Positions 6,728-8,120 of a stretch of DNA of 8,120 nucleotides are shown in pieces. A model generated the notes under the pieces. That model was not told the DNA's origin. It saw only the letters and a program-made list of their open reading frames with translations, and did not search any database. The stretch lies in NCBI GenBank assembly GCA_023417985.1, contig JAEZDV010000257.1, forward strand, positions 1-8,120. The letters run 5' to 3'. The DNA comes from Actinomycetes bacterium. GTDB taxonomy: Bacteria; Actinomycetota; Actinomycetes; Mycobacteriales; Mycobacteriaceae. Made by a program: the position numbers and the translations under genes. Every line of letters starts with the position of its first letter. Position 1 is the first letter of the stretch.

Positions 6728-7672
6728 TCACCTGTCGCGGATCTCGGACACCAGCCACTTGCCGTCGGCCTTCTCCATTCGGACGAGCACCGGCGCCTGG
6801 GCGCTGCCCTGTGCGATGCCGTCGCCGGTCGCGCTGACGTTGATGTACGCGGCAACCTCCGCCTGCGTGTCGTCGAGAACAGACGTACCGATGTGCAGGA
6901 CGTTCACCTCGGTCACGGTGTGCGTCTGGATCGCGGCCTGCTTGGTCACCTCGGCCGTCGCGTCGAACTCCTCGAGGCGCTCGGGGGTCAGCAGGCTCCG
7001 GATCTCCGCGAAATCCTCGTCGATCGTCTCGTAGTTGTAGCCGTGCATGGCTTCGATCGCCTGCTTGGCGGCATCGGTGACCTCGCGCGTGGGGGCGGCG
7101 TCGACCCATGCCTCGTTGGACACACTCGTACCCGGACGGAAGGCAGCGACGAGAGCCACCGCGGCGAGAACCGCGGCGGCCACGCCGAGCACCAGCGGCG
7201 CGCGCCTGCTCCGCGTTCCTGCTCCCCCCGGTACGGCCGGGGACGCGGTCGCGGACACCCGGGTCACAGGCGCCGTTTCGTCGGCCTTCCCCCGGTCGGC
7301 GCTCGCCTCGTCGGACTTCGCGAGTGTGACCGCTGCAGCCCCGTCACGGTCGTCGTCGCTGGTGCCGTCGGTGTCGCTGGTGCGGTCGGCGGGCTCAGCC
7401 GTTGCCTCCGTGCGCCCAGCCCCCGATTGAGGAGGTTCCGGGGCAGGCGCGTCGGCTGCGGGTGTCTCGGCTGCCCGCGTCCCGGCTGTGGTCGTCTCCA
7501 CCGGCGGCGTCTCCACCGGCGGCGTCTCCACCGGAGTCGTCTCGGCCGGAGTCGTCGGTGTGACCGGATTGTCGTTCGAAGGGTCCGACGACCGGGCGCG
7601 CGACGACCCTGCGATCTTCGGGCGCCGACGCGGCGATCCGACCGGTCCGGACTTCCGTCGCTGCGGTGGCAC
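6728..7672 (-). CDS. Mce-associated membrane protein with long Pro/Thr/Glu-rich N-terminal extension
   Basis: The 314-residue product has three parts. Residues 1-157 are low-complexity, with a basic start (RRK, RRRPK), the pentapeptide repeat (T/P)P(V/A)ET at 41-60, an acidic patch near 98-110 and RSRR before the membrane. Residues about 158-178 (APLVLGVAAAVLAAVALVAA) form one transmembrane helix. Residues about 187-314 resemble the Mce-associated domain: a helix, then YNYETIDEDFAEIRSLLTPE, then strands ending in VRMEKADGKWLVSEIRD. Family knowledge: such proteins (for example OmamA of mycobacteria) support Mce lipid importers at the cell envelope; the folded domain should be extracytoplasmic and the extension cytoplasmic. 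The start is GTG at 7672 because AAGGAG lies 8 nt upstream; the frame extends farther, but only through the preceding gene. It lies 55 nt after another Mce-associated gene and is probably in its operon. The domain call rests on pattern recognition, and the specific function is unknown. Confidence 0.8.
   Translation of the reverse strand: MPPQRRKSGPVGSPRRRPKIAGSSRARSSDPSNDNPVTPTTPAETTPVETPPVETPPVETTTAGTRAAETPAADAPAPEPPQSGAGRTEATAEPADRTSDTDGTSDDDRDGAAAVTLAKSDEASADRGKADETAPVTRVSATASPAVPGGAGTRSRRAPLVLGVAAAVLAAVALVAAFRPGTSVSNEAWVDAAPTREVTDAAKQAIEAMHGYNYETIDEDFAEIRSLLTPERLEEFDATAEVTKQAAIQTHTVTEVNVLHIGTSVLDDTQAEVAAYINVSATGDGIAQGSAQAPVLVRMEKADGKWLVSEIRDR
7493..7552 (-). repeat. Four tandem 15-bp repeats inside the Mce-associated gene
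   Basis: Four in-frame 15-bp units encode TPAET, TPVET, PPVET and PPVET (residues 41-60). On the plus strand the unit is CGTCTCCACCGGCGG. The units at 7493-7507 and 7508-7522 are identical; the other two differ by two and four bases. Near-identity at the DNA level suggests recent duplication by slippage, and the copy number could vary between strains without breaking the frame. Confidence 0.85.
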
Positions 7673-7680
7673 TACACACA

Positions 7681-7686
7681 CTCCTT
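7681..7686 (-). promoter_or_regulatory. Ribosome-binding site of the 314-residue Mce-associated gene
   Basis: The mRNA reads AAGGAG, followed by 8 nt and then GTG at 7672. It fixes the start of a frame that is otherwise open far upstream. Confidence 0.75.
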
Positions 7687-7700
7687 CATCGGTTCGAGCA

Positions 7701-7727
7701 GACTCACGCCCGCACGCGGGGCAAGTC
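7701..7727 (-). repeat. Imperfect inverted repeat directly after the upstream stop codon
   Basis: The 27 bp between the stop of the upstream gene and the next ribosome-binding site form an imperfect palindrome. The outer arms are GACT/AGTC and the inner stem CCCG/CGGG has a 4-nt loop, with mismatches between them. No T-run follows. It could slow polymerase or tune translation of the downstream gene, but it is small and could be chance. Confidence 0.4.
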
Positions 7728-8120
7728 TCACGGTCCCTGAGGTTCTTCCGGGGCGGGCGCCTCCGCAGGCGCGGGCGCGGCAGGGGCGGCGTCTTCGGGA
7801 GGGGCGGCAGCTTCCGGAGGTGCGGCACCCGGAGCCGGACCCGCCTCCATCTGCACGGAGCCGAGAGGCTCGATCGTCTCGGCCTTCCACACGCCGTCGT
7901 CCTCACGGAGGGACACGTTCACCGACACCTTGTTGGTCACGAAGTTTTCCGGTGTGGTCGTGCGGACCGCAAGTACCACCAGGGCCTTCGCGACGTCGTC
8001 ATCGGTGTTCAGTTCGGTGAGGGTTCCGAACAGCACTTCGCCCGACATGCTCGTCCCGGTCCGAGCGACCTGATCACGGATCTGCTGCTCGGTGGCAGCC
8101 AGATCGTTCTCGAGCGCCTC
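7728..8120 (-). CDS. Mce-associated membrane protein, C-terminal part, 5' end outside window
   Basis: The frame is open from the window edge (8120) to TGA at 7730-7728: 130 residues. The visible part begins EALENDLAATEQQIRDQVAR. It continues through a beta-rich segment (VLFGTLTELNTDDDVAKALV, NFVTNKVSVNVSLREDDGVWKAETIEPLG) typical of the C-terminal half of Mce-associated proteins, where strands end in a DG-W-x-V/A-like motif. About 40 residues rich in Pro, Ala and Glu follow and end in EEPQGP. ATG at 8048 is an internal methionine, not a credible start: the frame stays open upstream, and these proteins normally have an N-terminal membrane helix that is not visible here. If the usual topology holds, the Pro/Ala tail is outside the membrane. 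The next gene, 55 nt downstream, is of the same family. The assignment rests on pattern similarity only. Confidence 0.7.
   Translation of the reverse strand, partial: EALENDLAATEQQIRDQVARTGTSMSGEVLFGTLTELNTDDDVAKALVVLAVRTTTPENFVTNKVSVNVSLREDDGVWKAETIEPLGSVQMEAGPAPGAAPPEAAAPPEDAAPAAPAPAEAPAPEEPQGP

Noticed and set aside
5727..7034. A 435-codon plus-strand open frame running across the rpoB start, its leader and the Mce-associated gene
   Set aside because: It crosses three unrelated minus-strand regions, is Ser/Arg/Thr-rich and has no recognisable domain or start signal.
7673..7906. N-terminal extension of the 314-residue Mce-associated protein upstream of GTG 7672, including a CPACG motif resembling half a zinc ribbon
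   Set aside because: Most of the extension overlaps the coding end of the preceding gene in another frame, the motif has no partner cysteine pair, and AAGGAG is placed for the GTG at 7672.
6680..8020. A 446-codon plus-strand open frame antisense to the Mce-associated genes
   Set aside because: It is codon-aligned with the 314-residue gene and rich in Arg and Gly, with no domain. The minus-strand frame has a ribosome-binding site, a membrane helix and family motifs.

Overview
The window is high-GC actinobacterial DNA, and every gene I can support lies on the minus strand. The RpoB and RpoC sequences closely resemble mycobacterial ones, with identical RpoC catalytic-residue numbering and the actinobacterial helical insert. 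The RpoB N-terminus and the flanking genes point to the Rhodococcus/Nocardia side of the Mycobacteriales. I favour Rhodococcus, from recall of homologues rather than a search.

In transcription order the layout is as follows. (1) 8120-7728 is the 3' part of a gene whose product looks like an Mce-associated membrane protein with a Pro/Ala-rich C-terminal tail. (2) 7672-6728 is a second Mce-associated gene, with a long Pro/Thr/Glu-rich N-terminal extension, one membrane helix and a C-terminal Mce-associated domain. (3) 6727-6374 is a non-coding stretch with no obvious terminator. It holds a good SigA-type promoter (TGGACA-N17-TAGGCT) and a leader of roughly 170-190 nt with short inverted repeats and two tiny chained ORFs. 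(4) 6373-2867 is rpoB, complete, with an unmutated rifampicin-resistance-determining region. Its start is either GTG at 6373 or TTG at 6355, the latter having the clear ribosome-binding site. (5) 2866-2751 is a 116-nt spacer containing a perfect 14-bp inverted repeat just after the rpoB stop. (6) 2750-1 is rpoC, starting at GTG and cut by the window edge after 916 codons, about 70% of the usual length.

rpoB and rpoC encode the two large subunits that form the RNA polymerase active site, and they are almost certainly cotranscribed. The two upstream genes belong to the accessory set of Mce lipid-import systems. In mycobacteria the Mce ATPase gene mkl/mceG lies near rpoB, so their position here fits an Mce locus linked to the rpoBC region. 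The least explained parts are the rpoB leader, the rpoB-rpoC hairpin and the low-complexity extensions of the two Mce-associated proteins. I found no mobile element, CRISPR array, tRNA or rRNA, and I do not see a clearly new biological system.
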